64,000 nt of DNA from Tetragenococcus solitarius NBRC 100494 (lineage in GTDB: Bacteria > Bacillota > Bacilli > Lactobacillales > Enterococcaceae). The notes under the pieces are model-generated. The model was not told the origin of the DNA and did no database searches. It saw only the letters and a list, made by a program, of their open reading frames with translations. Made by a program: the position numbers and the translations under genes. Shown here one piece after another: positions 9,630-22,380 of this stretch (position 1 is its first letter; each line of letters begins with the position of its first letter). The stretch is from positions 1-64,000 of the forward strand of contig NZ_BCPY01000001.1 of the NCBI RefSeq assembly GCF_001544195.1, read 5' to 3'.

Positions 9630-9750
9630 AATATCCTCCTTAATTGTCTTTAAATATTAATTACAGATTATTTTCACTGTATTATATCACTTTATTGAAA
9701 ATCATTGAACGACTTTCATGAAAGATTTACATCTTTGTTGATTTTTAAAT

Positions 9751-14027
<4,277 letters not shown>

Positions 14028-14060
14028 GAAATAAACATCCTTTCTTTTTCAATCCATTTA

Positions 14061-14110
14061 ATTATAGCATGTTCTTTTCGTTCAATAAACCGAACAACTT
14101 CAACTGTTCG
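14061..14110 (-). promoter_or_regulatory. pcrA promoter region with GAAC/GTTC half-sites
   Basis: On the minus strand TATAAT (14061-14066) sits 34 bases upstream of the pcrA ATG. The -35 region has no clear match. Four half-sites of the Gram-positive SOS operator type crowd the upstream side (plus-strand GTTC at 14071 and 14080, GAAC at 14092, GTTC at 14106). None forms the canonical GAAC-N4-GTTC spacing: the outer pair CGAACA...TGTTCG is spaced ten. SOS control is possible but unproven. Confidence 0.45.
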
Positions 14111-14226
14111 ACTTAAAAAATACAAGCTTTTCCATTTACAAAAAAACGATTGGAACATTCCTATATCGTAATTCACTCCCCTTTATAAATCAATTATCTA
14201 GCTGATTTTATTTGAAATTCATTCTA

Positions 14227-14696
14227 TATAATTGTCGCTATTTTTTTAAGACTGTAATATAATTTTGTTGTTCTTTGCTGGAAATCGCGATAAGCTAATA
14301 ATGAAGGTGAAAAAATGTTAAAGAAGTTATATGCAACAGATCAAACAAGACTGTTTTTTATTTTAAAAGGAGGGATCGTTGGGCTTGTTTCTGGCATTGT
14401 AGTTAGTATCTTTCGTTTAGCGATAGAAAAAATGACGGCTTATATTCAAGAGTTGTACCTTATAACTGTCGCTATTTTTTTAAGACTGTAATATAATTTT
14501 GTTGTTCTTTGCTGGAAATCGCGATAAGCTTAATAATGAAGGTGAAAAAATGTTAAAGAAGTTATATGCAACAGATCAAACAAGACTGTTTTTTATTTTA
14601 AAAGGAGGGATCGTTGGGCTTGTTTCTGGCATTGTAGTTAGTATCTTTCGTTTAGCGATAGAAAAAATGACGGCTTATATTCAAGAGTTGTACCTT
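14227..14696 (+). repeat. Tandem direct duplication of about 235 bp covering the clcA leader and first 49 codons
   Basis: Copy 1 spans about 14227-14461 and copy 2 about 14461-14696. They differ by one substitution near the left edge (TATAATTG against TATAACTG) and one inserted T (AGCTAATAA against AGCTTAATAA); all other bases match. The unit begins at a TATAAT-like box, includes the ribosome site (GAAGGTG) and ATG, and ends inside the clcA coding sequence (GTACCTT). The near-identity indicates a very recent event or an assembly artefact. Confidence 0.95.
14315..14491 (+). pseudogene. Truncated 5' copy of clcA (58 codons)
   Basis: This open frame comes from copy 1 of the duplication. It has the same GAAGGTG site and the same first 49 residues as the intact transporter, then reads into the second copy's leader (ITVAIFLRL) and stops at TAA 14489-14491. 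The product would hold one transmembrane helix. It is a by-product of the duplication; it may act as an upstream ORF that lowers or couples translation of the full gene. Confidence 0.7.
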
Positions 14697-16085
14697 TTCT
14701 TCCAAGAGGAACCTCTTTGGCTCATTGTCTGGGCGATCCTTTCTGTTCTTACCGCTATTTTTGTCGGTTATCTCATTAAAGCACAGCCACACATTTCTGG
14801 CAGTGGAATTCCACAAATCGAGGGTTTATTGCAAGAAGAAATTCATTACCGCTGGTTTCAGGTATTTTGGCGAAAATTCGTTGGCGGGATTCTTTCTATT
14901 GGTTCTGGTTTATTCTTAGGTCGCGAAGGTCCTTCTATACAGCTAGGCGCTTCTATCGGACAAGGAGCAAGTAGTTTTTATCATTCCCCTAAATACGAGC
15001 AAAAGATTTTAATTTCAAGTGGCGCAAGTGCCGGATTAGCAGCTGCTTTTAATGCACCCATCGCAGCAGTTTTGTTTGTTGTTGAAGAAATTCATCATAC
15101 ATTCTCCCCGCTTATGTGGCTAACTTCTCTTGTTTCAGCGATTATCGCTAATTTTGTTTCGTTATATGTTTTTGGTTTACGTCCTGTTTTATATCTTGGT
15201 CATATGCACAGTTTGCCTCTAAAATACTATAGTTTACTTCTCATTCTTGGCGTATTTTTAGGTATTTTGGGAAGATTATATCAAAAAAATCTGCTTGACT
15301 TGCCAAGATGGTTCAACAAGCTGCCCATGCCTTCTCCTTTTTACGGAGTCGTGCCTTTTTTGCTAGTGATTCCAATTGGATTTTATTTTCCGCAACTTTT
15401 AGGCGGTGGCAACCAGATTATTTTAAAATTAGAAGAAAGCGGATATTCTCTTTACCTGCTTTTACTTTTATTTTTACTCCGTTATATTTTTTCTATGATT
15501 TCTTATGGTTCTAATCTTCCTGGTGGGATTTTCCTCCCTATTTTGTCCTTAGGAGCTATTTTAGGCGCTTTATTTGGTGTGTTTGCTATGGAATATTTGG
15601 GACTTGAAGGCTATTACTTGAAAAATTTTATTATTATCGCAATGGCTGGCTATTTTACCGCAATTGGAAAAGCTCCACTTACAGCAATTATTTTAGTCAC
15701 TGAGATGGTTGGTTCTATAAATCATTTGATGCCTCTAGGTTTTGTTTCATTAATCGCTTATATTGTGGTAGATTTACTGGGAGGCCATCCCATATATGAA
15801 TCTTTGCTTGATCGTCTAGTCTCTTATAAAAAAGTAGCAAATAATAGTGAACAGATTATTATCGAATTTCCAGTTACTGCTGAAAGTATTTTAGACGGCA
15901 TGTCTGTTCGTGATTTTATTTGGCCAAAAGAAACTTTACTTGTCACAATTAAGCGAGATCAGCAAGATATTTTGCCCCATGGAGACACTATTTTACAAAT
16001 GAATGATCGACTTTTGATTTTAACAGACACAAATCATGCAAATGCCGTACGAAAAGAGTTAAGAAAGAAAACTCTAATTAAATAA
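14550..16085 (+). CDS. clcA: CLC-family H+/Cl- exchange transporter with C-terminal RCK/TrkA-C domain
   Basis: This membrane protein of 511 residues moves chloride across the membrane. The selectivity and gating motifs are present: GSGIPQ, GREGPS with the gating Glu126, the inner EE pair (residues 179-180) that marks proton-coupled exchangers, NLPGGIFLP, and GKAPLTA. Residues of about 435-511 form a TrkA-C-like regulatory domain (SVRDFIWPKETLLVTI...ILPHGDTILQMNDRLLIL). I chose the ATG at 14550, with GAAGGTG upstream; the frame stays open to 14499 but that part is leader. A hairpin terminator follows. Confidence 0.93.
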   Translation: MLKKLYATDQTRLFFILKGGIVGLVSGIVVSIFRLAIEKMTAYIQELYLFFQEEPLWLIVWAILSVLTAIFVGYLIKAQPHISGSGIPQIEGLLQEEIHYRWFQVFWRKFVGGILSIGSGLFLGREGPSIQLGASIGQGASSFYHSPKYEQKILISSGASAGLAAAFNAPIAAVLFVVEEIHHTFSPLMWLTSLVSAIIANFVSLYVFGLRPVLYLGHMHSLPLKYYSLLLILGVFLGILGRLYQKNLLDLPRWFNKLPMPSPFYGVVPFLLVIPIGFYFPQLLGGGNQIILKLEESGYSLYLLLLLFLLRYIFSMISYGSNLPGGIFLPILSLGAILGALFGVFAMEYLGLEGYYLKNFIIIAMAGYFTAIGKAPLTAIILVTEMVGSINHLMPLGFVSLIAYIVVDLLGGHPIYESLLDRLVSYKKVANNSEQIIIEFPVTAESILDGMSVRDFIWPKETLLVTIKRDQQDILPHGDTILQMNDRLLILTDTNHANAVRKELRKKTLIK

Positions 16086-16099
16086 CTTTTTACTAGTAA

Positions 16100-16172
16100 G
16101 AAACACTCAACTGAAGTCAATATTGCTTTTCACAGATCACTAAAAGCAGTTTGAATCATTGGGTGTTTTTTA
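16100..16172 (+). terminator. Terminator after clcA
   Basis: Arms AAACACTCAA (16101-16110) and TTGGGTGTTT (16159-16168) enclose a second small hairpin (TGCTTTT...AAAAGCA). A run of T follows. Confidence 0.75.
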
Positions 16173-16208
16173 TGTCATCGTAATTTGACAGATTATGCAT
16201 GAATTTGA

Positions 16209-16237
16209 TTGATATTGAATGAAAAACGTGCTAGAAT
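16209..16237 (+). promoter_or_regulatory. Promoter of the fruRKA operon
   Basis: TTGATA at 16209-16214, a 17-base spacer and TAGAAT at 16232-16237 form a near-consensus promoter directly upstream of fruR. A TTGACA at 16185-16190 gives a possible second, poorer promoter. The position rules out the more upstream start codon of fruR at 16219. Confidence 0.65.
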
Positions 16238-16260
16238 GTCCCTGGAAGGATTGGTTGGAA

Positions 16261-17013
16261 ATGCTTACAGAAAAGAGACAACAACTTATTTTAGATTTTC
16301 TGACTGAAAATGACGTTGTAACAGTCAACGAGTTGATGGAACCTCTTAAAGCCTCAGAATCTACCATACGACGTGACCTAAAAAATCTTGAAAAACAAGG
16401 TTTTCTTGCTCGGGTTCATGGTGGTGCTAAAAAGGTCCCTCATCTTAGTTTTGAGGCCACTATGGCAGAAAAAGAAGAGAAATTTCATCAGCAAAAAGTA
16501 GGAATTGCTAGGTTTTGCGCACAAATGTTAGATTCTGATGATGTGATTTACCTTGATGCTGGTACAACTACCATTGAAATGATTCAGTTTATTCCTCAGG
16601 ATTTATCAATTAAGGTTGTTACTAATTCAGTGAAGCACGCTGCCCTTTTGATTGATCGACAAATTGAAACAATGATCTTAGGCGGTAGAATCAAATTATC
16701 AACGAATGCAACCCTAGGTTCCACTGCCATTGAACAGTTGGGTGAACTTCGTTTTAGCAAAGCCTTTTTAGGAATGAACGGCGCTGACCTAGAAGCTGGC
16801 TTTACGACACCAGACCCAGAAGAAGCAGCTGTTAAAAAGTGGGCTATAAAACAAAGTCAGCAAAATTATGTACTAGTTGACCATTCAAAGCTTCAACAAA
16901 TTACTTTTGCTCAAGTCGCCCCTTTAAAAGCAGCCGAAATTATTACAGATAGTTGTCCACCGAAGTTCGTCAAGGATTTCCAAGATCAAACAATGCTAAA
17001 GGAGGTTAGATAA
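16261..17013 (+). CDS. fruR: DeoR-family fructose operon repressor
   Basis: FruR (about 250 aa) represses the fructose operon and responds to fructose 1-phosphate in the family. The N-terminal winged helix shows the DeoR signature (RQQLILDFLTENDVVTVNEL, then ESTIRRDLKNLEKQG and RVHGGAK). The C-terminal sugar-phosphate sensor has YLDAGTTTIEM and LGGRIK. I chose ATG 16261 (MLTEKRQQ) because an in-frame ATG at 16219 lies inside the promoter; GGAAGGA is just upstream. Its stop codon overlaps the fruK ATG (TAATG). Confidence 0.93.
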   Translation: MLTEKRQQLILDFLTENDVVTVNELMEPLKASESTIRRDLKNLEKQGFLARVHGGAKKVPHLSFEATMAEKEEKFHQQKVGIARFCAQMLDSDDVIYLDAGTTTIEMIQFIPQDLSIKVVTNSVKHAALLIDRQIETMILGGRIKLSTNATLGSTAIEQLGELRFSKAFLGMNGADLEAGFTTPDPEEAAVKKWAIKQSQQNYVLVDHSKLQQITFAQVAPLKAAEIITDSCPPKFVKDFQDQTMLKEVR

Positions 17014-17927
17014 TGATATACACGTTAACCCTAAATCCTTCAATCGATTATATCGTGCATGTAACGCAATTAAAAACCGGCGATGTCAACCGAATGACGG
17101 AAGATTTTAAACTTCCAGGAGGTAAAGGAATCAATGTTTCCCGTATTTTACAGCGAATTGGGTCCTCTTCTTATGCGCTTGGCTTTTTAGGCGGATTTAC
17201 TGGCGATTTTATTGAAAAATGGTTGATTGAAGAAGGAATCCATAGTCAATTTACTAAAGTGAAACAGGATACCCGAATCAATGTTAAGTTAAAAGCTGAG
17301 GAAGAAACAGAAATTAACGGACTTGGACCAGATATAACTGAAGATGAAATCAAACGGTTGAAATTTACCTTATCTGAATTAGTTAAGGCTGGTGACATTG
17401 TTGTTTTGTCCGGAAGCACACCGGGTAGTTTGAGAAAAGGCTTTTACCAAGAATTGATCCAAATTATTAAAGAAAATGAGGCAGAATTTGTGATCGATAC
17501 AACCGGTGATGACCTGCTCGCTGCTTTACCTGAAAAACCGTTATTAGTAAAACCTAATAATCATGAATTAGCTGAGCTTTATAAGACATCTTTGAACTCA
17601 TTGGATGATATTATTATTTACGGTAAAAAGCTACTTGCTGATGGAGCTAAAAATGTTATTATCTCGATGGCTGGTGATGGTGCTTTGCTAATTACAGAAG
17701 ATGGAACTTACCTTTCAAATGTTTTAAAACATGAAGTGAAAAATTCAGTTGGTGCAGGAGACTCTATGATTGCTGGTTTTCTTGGAGAATTTTCACAGTC
17801 CAAAGATCCATTAGAAGCTTTTAAATGGGGTGTTGCTTGTGGTAGCGCCACTACTTTTTCAGATGATTTAGCTACCGGCAACTTTATTAGAAAACTATTA
17901 CCGGAAGTAACGGCAAAAAAATTATAG
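17013..17927 (+). CDS. fruK: 1-phosphofructokinase
   Basis: FruK phosphorylates fructose 1-phosphate to fructose 1,6-bisphosphate, feeding glycolysis. The 304-residue PfkB-family protein has the sugar-binding PGGKGINVSR near residue 36 and the catalytic NSVGAGDSMIAGF near the C-terminus with the base Asp. The ribosome site AAAGGAGG lies in the fruR 3' end. It stands between regulator and transporter in the standard fruRKA order. Confidence 0.96.
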   Translation: MIYTLTLNPSIDYIVHVTQLKTGDVNRMTEDFKLPGGKGINVSRILQRIGSSSYALGFLGGFTGDFIEKWLIEEGIHSQFTKVKQDTRINVKLKAEEETEINGLGPDITEDEIKRLKFTLSELVKAGDIVVLSGSTPGSLRKGFYQELIQIIKENEAEFVIDTTGDDLLAALPEKPLLVKPNNHELAELYKTSLNSLDDIIIYGKKLLADGAKNVIISMAGDGALLITEDGTYLSNVLKHEVKNSVGAGDSMIAGFLGEFSQSKDPLEAFKWGVACGSATTFSDDLATGNFIRKLLPEVTAKKL

Positions 17928-17938
17928 GAGGCTTATAA

Positions 17939-19867
17939 ATGAATATCAATGACTTATTGATTAAAGAAGCCATGATCATGGATTTGCAAGCAACAGATAA
18001 AAAAAGCGCAATCGATGAAATGGTCCAAAAACTTTACGATATTGGTAGAATTACCGATATTGACCAATTTAAAGATGGAATTTTAGCTCGTGAAGAAGAA
18101 ACTTCAACTGGCTTAGGTGATGGGATTGCTATGCCTCACGCAAAGAATAATGCTGTTAAAGAAGCAACTGTTTTATTTGCGAAAAGTAAGCAAGGTGTTG
18201 ATTACGAAGCGCTTGATGGACAGCCTACTTACCTATTCTTTATGATTGCAGCTCCTGAAGGTGCAGATGACACTCATCTACAAGCTTTAGCTGCTTTATC
18301 TCGTCAGTTAGTCAACCAAGACTTTGTAGCAAACCTTAAAAACGCACAAACACCCGACGATGTCCAAGCTGCTTTTGCACAAGTCGAAAGCGAGGATGAC
18401 GAAGATGAAGAGCAATCCGAAACAACGACTTCAGATACAGCTCAAACATCTGACCGTCCCTACCTCGTTGCCGTAACGGCTTGTCCAACTGGAATTGCCC
18501 ATACTTATATGGCAGAAGATTCTTTAAAAAATCAAGCTAAAGACATGGGTGTAGATATTAAAGTTGAAACAAACGGTTCGGAAGGAGTTAAGCATCGTCT
18601 AACTTCAGAAGATATTGCTCGAGCAGATGGGGTCATTATTGCAGCTGATACCAATGTTGAAATGAACCGTTTCGATGGAAAACCATTAATTTCTCGTCCA
18701 GTTAGTGATGGAATCCGTAAATCAGAAGAACTAATCAATAAAGCCTTAAGTCCAGACGCTGCCATTTACCATGGAAATGATAATCAATCAAGCAGTGCAG
18801 ATGACAGTTCAGAAGGAGAAAAAGTTTCTACCGGTCAAAAAATTTATAAAGACTTGATGAACGGTGTTTCTCATATGTTACCTTTTGTAGTTGCCGGCGG
18901 GATTATGGTTGCTTTATCCTTTATGATTGACCAATGGATGGGTGTTCCTCAAGATTCACTTGATCAATTAGGAAATTACAATCAAGTAGCTGATTGGTTC
19001 AATCAAATCGGTAATGCTGCATTTGGCTTTATGCTTCCTGTTTTAGCTGGATTTATCGCAATGAGTATTAGTGACCGACCAGGTCTTGTGACCGGTTTTG
19101 CTGCTGGTGCGATTGCCGAACAAGGCGGTGCTGGTTTTATCGGAGCTTTAATCGGTGGTTTTGTCGGTGGTTACGTAATTTCATTCTTACGTAAAGCCTT
19201 AAAAGGTCTGCCAAAATCATTAGATGGTATTAAAACCATTTTATTCTTCCCTCTTTTTGGTCTTTTAATTACCGGTTTTATCATGCTTTTAATTAATGTT
19301 CCAATCAAAGTCATTAATGACGGATTAAACAGTTTCTTATTAAACTTAAGCGGAGCCAACGCTGCACTATTAGGTGCATTACTAGCTGGAATGATGGCAA
19401 TTGACTTAGGCGGTCCATTTAACAAAGCGGCTTATGTATTCGGAACAAGTACTGTTGCTACCACAGTTGCCGAAGGCGGAAGCCCAGTTATGGCAGCAGT
19501 AATGGCCGGCGGTATGGTTCCACCATTGGCAATCTTTGTAGCAACTCGTCTATTTAAAAATAAATTTACCGAACAAGAAAATCAAGCTGGCTTGACTAAC
19601 GTAATTATGGGGGCTTCTTTTGTAACTGAGGGTGCTATCCCATTTACGGCAGCTGACCCATTGCGCGTGATTCCAAGTTTTGTTATTGGGTCTGCAGTGA
19701 CTGGTGGTTTAGTCGGGGCTTTAGGTATTCGACTAATGGCGCCTCATGGTGGTATTTTCGTGGTTGCCTTAATTAACCGTCCATTCTTATTCTTGCTATT
19801 TGTTATTATAGGCTCCATCGTTTCTGGTGTTATGATGGGATTATTGAAAAACAAGGTGAAAGAATAA
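17939..19867 (+). CDS. fruA: PTS fructose transporter, fused EIIABC
   Basis: This phosphotransferase permease imports fructose and phosphorylates it to fructose 1-phosphate. The 642 residues hold EIIA (phospho-acceptor His67 in GIAMPHAKN), an acidic linker around 150-172, EIIB (phospho-Cys182 in TACPTGIAHTY) and the membrane EIIC from about residue 300 (KDLMNGVSHMLPFVVAGGI, then NKAAYVFGT). A strong AGGAGG precedes the ATG. It follows fruK by 11 bp and ends at a terminator. Confidence 0.97.
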   Translation: MNINDLLIKEAMIMDLQATDKKSAIDEMVQKLYDIGRITDIDQFKDGILAREEETSTGLGDGIAMPHAKNNAVKEATVLFAKSKQGVDYEALDGQPTYLFFMIAAPEGADDTHLQALAALSRQLVNQDFVANLKNAQTPDDVQAAFAQVESEDDEDEEQSETTTSDTAQTSDRPYLVAVTACPTGIAHTYMAEDSLKNQAKDMGVDIKVETNGSEGVKHRLTSEDIARADGVIIAADTNVEMNRFDGKPLISRPVSDGIRKSEELINKALSPDAAIYHGNDNQSSSADDSSEGEKVSTGQKIYKDLMNGVSHMLPFVVAGGIMVALSFMIDQWMGVPQDSLDQLGNYNQVADWFNQIGNAAFGFMLPVLAGFIAMSISDRPGLVTGFAAGAIAEQGGAGFIGALIGGFVGGYVISFLRKALKGLPKSLDGIKTILFFPLFGLLITGFIMLLINVPIKVINDGLNSFLLNLSGANAALLGALLAGMMAIDLGGPFNKAAYVFGTSTVATTVAEGGSPVMAAVMAGGMVPPLAIFVATRLFKNKFTEQENQAGLTNVIMGASFVTEGAIPFTAADPLRVIPSFVIGSAVTGGLVGALGIRLMAPHGGIFVVALINRPFLFLLFVIIGSIVSGVMMGLLKNKVKE

Positions 19868-19879
19868 AATAATATTTAT

Positions 19880-19920
19880 AAAAAAAGGATTCAAGTATTA
19901 ACTGCTTGATTCCTTTTTTA
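19880..19920 (+). terminator. Terminator after fruA
   Basis: A-rich arm AAAAAAGGATTCAAG pairs with CTTGATTCCTTTTTT with one mismatch. It ends the fruRKA operon. Confidence 0.8.
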
Positions 19921-19937
19921 TAATCAAATCAAAAACA

Positions 19938-19966
19938 TTGTTTATTTTTAAAATAGTTATTAAAAT
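19938..19966 (+). promoter_or_regulatory. Promoter of the small acidic protein gene
   Basis: TTGTTT at 19938-19943, a 17-base spacer and TAAAAT at 19961-19966 precede the small gene that starts at 20030. Confidence 0.6.
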
Positions 19967-20029
19967 GATACAGTTTGCATGAAGTCTAGAAATATTCATG
20001 ATAAACTATCTTTTAGTGGAGGTGGTATT

Positions 20030-20200
20030 ATGGGCTTAAAATTTAAACAAGATAATATTTTAGAACAAAAATTCAATGATTTTGCCTTTCTACCCGATGA
20101 AGATAAAAAGAAAAAAGATGAAAAACAAGATTTAGAACGCTTCTTGGAGCCAGAACCTAAAGAAGAAAAAGACAAAACCGTTAAAAAAAGTACAGATTAA
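20030..20200 (+). CDS. Small charged protein of unknown function (56 aa)
   Basis: The ATG at 20030 follows GGAGGTGG, an excellent ribosome site, and has its own promoter and terminator, which supports a real gene. The product is very hydrophilic: MGLKFKQDNILEQKFNDFAFLP is followed by a lysine- and glutamate-rich tail with no predicted structure. It resembles, from memory, a family of tiny Lactobacillales proteins (SPJ_0845-like), but this was not checked. No function is known. The frame extends upstream to 19979 but without a ribosome site. Confidence 0.75.
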   Translation: MGLKFKQDNILEQKFNDFAFLPDEDKKKKDEKQDLERFLEPEPKEEKDKTVKKSTD

Positions 20201-20201
20201 G

Positions 20202-20250
20202 AAAACTCCGAGTAACGTTGTATCAATCAACGTTACTCAGAGTTTTTTTT
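20202..20250. terminator. Strong, probably bidirectional terminator
   Basis: AAAACTCCGAGTAACGTTG pairs with CAACGTTACTCAGAGTTTT with one mismatch and a 7-base loop, followed by eight T on the plus strand. On the minus strand GTTTTC follows, so it may also end engB. Confidence 0.88.
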
Positions 20251-20265
20251 GTATCGTTTTACCTG

Positions 20266-20847
20266 TTAAATAAATGCTTCAATCGCATGCCAAGCTTCTT
20301 CTTTTCCCTCTTTTGTCACTGTTGAAAAAACAACAAAAGAGTCATTGTCATCAAAATCCAGCAGTTCTTTAATTCGACTTATTTGTTGATTTTTTTTATT
20401 TTTTGCTAATTTATCAGCTTTAGTTGCCACTAAAATAACTGGAAAATTATAGTATTTCAAAAAATCATACATTTGTATGTCCCTTTCTGTAGGATCATGG
20501 CGCATATCAATTAAAGAGACGACAGCTTGAAGTTGTTTACGGTTAGCAAAGTATTCATCAATCATCTCGCCCCACTTGGCCCGTTCTTGTTTAGAAACTT
20601 TAGCGTAACCATAACCTGGTAAATCTACAAAATGAAATTTATTTTCAATCAAATAAAAATTAAGGGTTTGGGTTCTTCCTGGTTTAGAAGAAGTCCGTGC
20701 TAATTTTTTACGATCAATTAAGGTATTGATAAAGGATGATTTACCAACATTTGAACGCCCAGCTAAAGCAATTTCGGGTAAGGCAGATTTAGGATACTGT
20801 TTTTTTGCGACAGCACTAATCACAATTTCTGCTGAATGAACTTTCAT
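20266..20847 (-). CDS. engB: Ribosome-biogenesis GTP-binding protein EngB/YsxC
   Basis: This TRAFAC GTPase is needed for late 50S subunit assembly. The 193-residue protein has G1 GRSNVGKSS (residues 30-38), G3 [12 protein letters not shown]4 TKADKL and G5 [14 protein letters not shown] precedes the ATG. It lies downstream of clpX, the usual order in Firmicutes, but a hairpin terminator stands between the two. Confidence 0.95.
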   Translation of the reverse strand: MKVHSAEIVISAVAKKQYPKSALPEIALAGRSNVGKSSFINTLIDRKKLARTSSKPGRTQTLNFYLIENKFHFVDLPGYGYAKVSKQERAKWGEMIDEYFANRKQLQAVVSLIDMRHDPTERDIQMYDFLKYYNFPVILVATKADKLAKNKKNQQISRIKELLDFDDNDSFVVFSTVTKEGKEEAWHAIEAFI

Positions 20848-20867
20848 AAGGTCCTCCTGAATATAAT

Positions 20868-20907
20868 TTTAGAAACAAAACCGGATAGAAAAGAACTCTA
20901 TCCGGTT
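20868..20907 (-). terminator. Terminator or attenuator after clpX
   Basis: AACCGGATAGA (20879-20889) pairs perfectly with TCTATCCGGTT (20897-20907). On the minus strand TTTTGTTT follows the stem, so clpX transcription can end before engB. Confidence 0.75.
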
Positions 20908-20914
20908 AATTATT

Positions 20915-22168
20915 TCAGCCTGCTTTTTTCTCTTTTTCGTAGGTAATTTCTGGTGCGCTGGTTCCGTTGACTGCACCTTCAGTAATATCTACTTTTCTAA
21001 TCGACTCTTTTGAAGGCACATCAAACATTGTATCCATCATAATTTCTTCAATGATAGAACGTAATCCTCGTGCGCCTGTGCCACGTTCAATCGCTTTGTT
21101 AGCAATTGCTCGCAGGCTTCCTTCGTCAAATTCAAGTTCTGTATCATCTAGTGCTAATAATTTTTTGTATTGTTTTACTAAAGCATTTTTTGGTTCAGTT
21201 AAAATATGCACTAAATCTGTTTGTGTTAGTTTTTCTAGCGCAGCTGTCACAGGTAAGCGTCCAATGAATTCAGGGATTAACCCGAATTTCAATAAATCTT
21301 CAGGAATGATATATTGCATGACACTTTCTTCTTCTGAAATCTTTTGGTTATTTGCACCAAAGCCAATCGTTTTTTCCCCTAATCGGTTTTTAACAATAGC
21401 TTCGATTCCATCAAAGGCTCCACCAACAATAAACAAGATATTACTTGTGTCAATTTGGATCATTTCTTGTTGCGGATGCTTACGTCCTCCTTGTGGTGGA
21501 ATACTTGCTGTCGTACCTTCTAAAATTTTCAGTAAGGCTTGTTGTACACCTTCACCGGAAACATCGCGCGTAATAGAAACATTTTCACTTTTACGAGCAA
21601 TTTTATCAATTTCATCGATGTAAATGATTCCTTTTTCAGCTTTTTCAACGTTATTATCAGCAGCTTGTAAAAGCTTCAATAAAATATTTTCTACATCTTC
21701 GCCAACATAACCCGCTTCAGTGAGACTAGTTGCATCAGCGATAGCAAAGGGAACATTCAATGTTCTTGCTAGTGTTTGAGCTAAGAAAGTTTTACCAGAA
21801 CCTGTAGGACCGATTAAACAAATATTACTCTTTTGTAATTCTACATCGTCTCCTTCTTCATCATCGGAGGCAACTTCTGCATTTACTCGTTTATAATGAT
21901 TGTATACCGCAACAGATAATGCTTTTTTCGCTTCATCTTGACCGATCACATATTCATTTAGCGCGTCTAAAATTTCTTGCGGTTTGGGTACTTCTGTCAG
22001 TTCTTGATCTGTATCTTCGTAGAATTCTTCATCAATGATATCTTTACATAAATTAATACATTCATCACAAATGTAAACACCCGGACCGGCAACAATTTTT
22101 CTTACTTCTTCCTGAGTTTTTCCACAAAAAGAACAGCGAACCGGTTGATTTGTATTTGTGTTGTCCAT
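20915..22168 (-). CDS. clpX: ATP-dependent Clp protease ATP-binding subunit ClpX
   Basis: ClpX is the AAA+ unfoldase that feeds proteins to ClpP. It has the N-terminal zinc-binding domain (Cys12, 15, 34, 37 counted from ATG 22168), Walker A GPTGSGKT, Walker [11 protein letters not shown], the pore and RKH-type loops (GGRKHPQQ) and the sensor region ([10 protein letters not shown]). I chose ATG 22168 rather than the GTG at 22177, because that GTG is part of the AAGGAGTG ribosome site. Length 417 aa is normal. No CtsR site is visible upstream. Confidence 0.97.
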   Translation of the reverse strand: MDNTNTNQPVRCSFCGKTQEEVRKIVAGPGVYICDECINLCKDIIDEEFYEDTDQELTEVPKPQEILDALNEYVIGQDEAKKALSVAVYNHYKRVNAEVASDDEEGDDVELQKSNICLIGPTGSGKTFLAQTLARTLNVPFAIADATSLTEAGYVGEDVENILLKLLQAADNNVEKAEKGIIYIDEIDKIARKSENVSITRDVSGEGVQQALLKILEGTTASIPPQGGRKHPQQEMIQIDTSNILFIVGGAFDGIEAIVKNRLGEKTIGFGANNQKISEEESVMQYIIPEDLLKFGLIPEFIGRLPVTAALEKLTQTDLVHILTEPKNALVKQYKKLLALDDTELEFDEGSLRAIANKAIERGTGARGLRSIIEEIMMDTMFDVPSKESIRKVDITEGAVNGTSAPEITYEKEKKAG

Positions 22169-22325
22169 CGTGTTCACTCCTTGTACAGCGATAACTTTAT
22201 CTTTTCATTTGAAAGTTGTAAAAAATCGCTTAAGTTCAGCTGTTTTCTTTTGCACAGCCTTTAACCATTTTATCATAACTAATATAAAAGAAAAAGCTTT
22301 TCAGGCTTGATAGTTAAGGTTTCTT

Positions 22326-22366
22326 AAAGAAAAACGGTCTGCAAACATTCTGCAGACCGTTTGTTT
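22326..22366 (-). terminator. Terminator after tig
   Basis: AACGGTCTGCA (22333-22343) pairs perfectly with TGCAGACCGTT (22351-22361). On the minus strand the stem is followed by TTTTTC. It separates tig from clpX. Confidence 0.88.
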
Positions 22367-22380
22367 TAGTTCACTTATTT

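Noticed and set aside
16215-16240. A catabolite (cre) site at fruR
   Set aside because: TGAAAAACGTGCTA only partly fits the cre consensus and is no better than chance in this AT-rich promoter.
20967-21623. A 218-codon frame opposite clpX
   Set aside because: It is a shadow of the clpX reading frame: Ser/Ile-rich, no ribosome site, no recognisable domain.
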